A stretch of DNA of 13,565 nucleotides from CAZLGC01 sp964559275 (GTDB lineage: Bacteria > Patescibacteriota > CALEFQ01): contig CAZLGC010000031.1 of NCBI GenBank assembly GCA_964559275.1, positions 1 through 13,565 of the forward strand. Direction: 5' to 3'. The notes under the pieces were generated by a model. The model was not told the origin of the DNA. It did no database searches and saw only the letters and a list, made by a program, of their open reading frames with translations. Made by a program: the position numbers and the translations under genes. This document shows, one piece after another, positions 12,500-13,565 of the stretch (position 1 is the stretch's first letter; the number at the start of each line of letters is the position of its first letter).

Positions 12500-12630
12500 A
12501 ACCCAGAGCAGGCGAAGCGCTATCCCCCTAACGTCGTGTCAGAGGCGCTACAGTATGTGGACGGTGTGCCAGGACCCTAGCCTAAAGCGCGCCTACTTAC
12601 CCAGCACGCCATACTGGCCTGCTCTGGGTT
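12500..12630. ncRNA. Candidate structured RNA, three-way junction
   Basis: A 131-nt block closed by a perfect 14-bp inverted repeat, AACCCAGAGCAGGC (12500-12513) with GCCTGCTCTGGGTT (12617-12630). Inside are AGCGC (12516-12520) with GCGCT (12545-12549), and CAGTATG (12551-12557) with CATACTG (12610-12616), which abuts the outer stem. Within that arm GTGTGC (12564-12569) can pair with GCACGC (12604-12609) on the plus strand, using one wobble; on the minus strand the same pair is a mismatch. On the minus strand the outer stem is followed by TTTTTAC, like a terminator. The block contains no ORF. The strand is unresolved and no known RNA family is recognised; it could instead be a mobile hairpin element. 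Confidence 0.45.
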
Positions 12631-12646
12631 GGTATTAAAATACTTG

Positions 12647-12666
12647 GCGCGGGTTTCAACCCGCGC
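12647..12666. repeat. GC-rich palindrome, REP-like
   Basis: GCGCGGGTTTCAACCCGCGC: 8-9-bp perfect arms around TTCA. It lies between the structured block and the end of the 12706 gene. No T tract on either strand, so termination is doubtful. The rest of the 12439-12705 gap holds no other feature I can support. Confidence 0.6.
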
Positions 12667-12705
12667 AGTGGTCGCAGGCTAAAAACGAGTTGCGTTCAGC
12701 GAGAA

Positions 12706-12885
12706 TTACTCACTATCATAATCCGCCGTTTCGCCGGAAAAGCCGTAGCGGCCTTTGTCGGGAAGTTCGGGGCGGGTTGGCTTTTCCTCGTCTTCGCCTT
12801 CAGTTTCAGGTGGAAGCTTTTCTATTTTGGGTGGTTTCTTTTTTTTGTCTGTGGATTCTTCTTCTTTGGGGGTGTTATTGTCCAT
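12706..12885 (-). CDS. Small charged, disordered protein
   Basis: A 59-residue protein of low complexity: acidic and lysine clusters (KEEESTDKKKKPPKIEKLPP, residues 7-26; EGEDEEKPTRPELPD, 29-43) and a more specific C-terminus, KGRYGFSGETADYDSE. It is almost certainly unstructured alone. The ATG at 12885 lies 11 nt after the stop of the nuclease gene, so the two are probably co-transcribed; an upstream in-frame extension to 12951 overlaps the nuclease and is less likely. It may be a partner or tail peptide of the nuclease; no family recognised. Coding status is moderately supported by position and the lack of competing frames. Confidence 0.6.
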   Translation of the reverse strand: MDNNTPKEEESTDKKKKPPKIEKLPPETEGEDEEKPTRPELPDKGRYGFSGETADYDSE

Positions 12886-12896
12886 ATTTTTGTTTG

Positions 12897-13565
12897 TTAG
12901 TTTGTTTGACCGCCTACGGTGGCCGTATCGGCAGCCTCCCGATACCGACAAAAATCACAATCCTCACTCGCCTCGGGGATCTGGTCGGAGTCCAGGCATT
13001 CTTTGATTTCGCCCAAGACTTCTTCAACCCAATCGTCTTTGCCTTTATAGGGAATAATTTTGACGTCGAATTCGAGCTTGCCGTCAAAGGCATCCAGATC
13101 GGTCTGGCCGTTGGCGTAGACAAAATAGCCGGTATCAGAAACTTTGAACCCGTTGCGGCGCAGCAGCCACTGGTAGACTTCCATCTGCCGTTTGTAGCTG
13201 ATCTGCCAGTCGGCGTCGATAGACACCTCCCCCACCTTGGCGGTGGATTTGTAGTCAACTACATAGAGCTCGGATTTGGTATTGATCCAGACATCGTCAA
13301 TAGCGCCGAATACATGCAAATTAGACGAAGGGTGGTCATACCACACCCCCGTACGGGGGTCGCGCCACTCGTCTATCTTCTCGTGGTCAAAAGGCACAGC
13401 GTCGATGCCGTAGGTTTCCATAAGCGGGTGCTTGGATGATTTCACCCGATGAAAATCAAATTCTTTTTTGAGGAGTGTATCCACCGCGCTGTTGAGGGCA
13501 AACGGATACCCCGGCGGCCGGCCCACGCCGAGCTTGCGGTCCAAATAAAAACACTTCCGGCAGTC
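12897..13565 (-). CDS. PD-(D/E)XK nuclease, RecB/Cas4-like (partial, 5' end off window)
   Basis: The C-terminal 222 residues of a gene that begins beyond the right edge; the frame is open to the last base, and the apparent start at 13544 (a TTG) is internal. Nuclease motifs: GAIDDVW (acidic residue of motif II), LYVVDYKST (D-x-K of motif III) and QMEVYQWLLRRNG (the Q-x-x-x-Y helix of RecB-family nucleases). A CxxC pair at the visible N-terminus (DCRKCFYLDRK) and another near the C-terminus (EDCDFCRYRE) could form a metal or Fe-S site, as in Cas4/AddB-type enzymes. The segment PPGYPFALNSAVDTLLKKEF is typical of family members in candidate-phyla bacteria. No cas genes or CRISPR repeats are nearby, so a general repair role is likelier. 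A palindrome, 13345-13360, lies within it. Confidence 0.88.
   Translation of the reverse strand, partial: DCRKCFYLDRKLGVGRPPGYPFALNSAVDTLLKKEFDFHRVKSSKHPLMETYGIDAVPFDHEKIDEWRDPRTGVWYDHPSSNLHVFGAIDDVWINTKSELYVVDYKSTAKVGEVSIDADWQISYKRQMEVYQWLLRRNGFKVSDTGYFVYANGQTDLDAFDGKLEFDVKIIPYKGKDDWVEEVLGEIKECLDSDQIPEASEDCDFCRYREAADTATVGGQTN
13345..13360. repeat. 16-bp palindrome within the nuclease gene
   Basis: ACCCCCGTACGGGGGT, perfectly self-complementary, encoding part of DPRTGV. Its core CCCCGTACGGGG is identical to the terminator stem-loop core at 8257-8268. Confidence 0.75.

Noticed and set aside
12500..12630. Known 6S, SRP, tmRNA, RNase P RNA or integron attC site
   Set aside because: None of the conserved sequence elements of those RNAs is seen, and the ends do not match the attC core GTTRRRY/RYYYAAC.
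12690..13439. Long plus-strand ORF of 249 codons
   Set aside because: It is antisense to the nuclease gene, whose motifs are unmistakable; it has no ribosome site and its product has no recognisable domain.
12897..13565. Cas4 of a CRISPR system
   Set aside because: No direct repeats with spacers and no other cas gene in the window; the motifs fit many RecB-family nucleases.

Overview
The window is a gene-dense bacterial chromosome fragment of moderate GC content that uses the standard bacterial stop codons. It carries many Sec/lipobox lipoproteins, single-span membrane proteins and small unrecognised proteins, and no outer-membrane genes are visible. A heliorhodopsin, a family known almost entirely from monoderm prokaryotes, points the same way. 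I infer an uncultivated monoderm, most likely Patescibacteria (CPR), with Chloroflexota or Actinobacteriota as alternatives. No rRNA, tRNA or ribosomal protein gene is present to settle this.

Layout. Positions 9-862 (minus): a PH-like membrane protein followed by a four-cysteine lipoprotein. 968-1525 (plus): a lone membrane protein with its own promoter, Shine-Dalgarno site and terminator. 1593-1845: an apparently frameshifted small ORF. 1860-2627 (minus): a secreted, His-rich, C-terminally anchored protein. 2745-2963 (minus): a 72-residue GTG-start protein behind a long leader. 3103-5981 (minus): an operon of one polytopic membrane protein and two beta-propeller lipoproteins. 6029-6289 (minus): a cupin. 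6394-6819 (plus): a pyrimidine-dimer glycosylase. 6812-7697 (minus): msrB-msrA. 7832-8191 (plus): a lone orphan gene.

The centre of interest is 8298-10440 (minus), a tight four-gene operon: isoprenylcysteine-methyltransferase-like membrane protein, cupin, TspO, heliorhodopsin. The heliorhodopsin keeps the retinal lysine (K261), the counter-ion glutamate (E127) and the family histidines. Its pairing with TspO, a porphyrin-binding membrane protein linked to light and oxygen responses, lies within about 2 kb of UV-lesion repair (endonuclease V family) and methionine sulfoxide repair (MsrA/MsrB). I infer a light and photo-oxidative stress neighbourhood. No retinal synthesis gene is in view.

The right end holds a transglutaminase-like lipoprotein (10502-11545), a divergent membrane-anchored orphan (11695-12438), a 267-nt intergenic stretch with a terminator, a folded three-way-junction element (12500-12630) and a GC-rich palindrome, then a small charged protein and the C-terminal part of a RecB/Cas4-like PD-(D/E)XK nuclease running off the edge.

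Two expression styles are visible. Four orphan genes (968, 2963, 7832, 11695) have both promoter boxes, an AAGGAGG Shine-Dalgarno site and a following hairpin terminator. Most other genes lack a Shine-Dalgarno site and, where a promoter is visible, use an extended -10 (TGnTAnnnT), sometimes so close to the start codon that the mRNA should be leaderless. Short GC-rich palindromes recur, including one inside msrB beside the catalytic-site motif.
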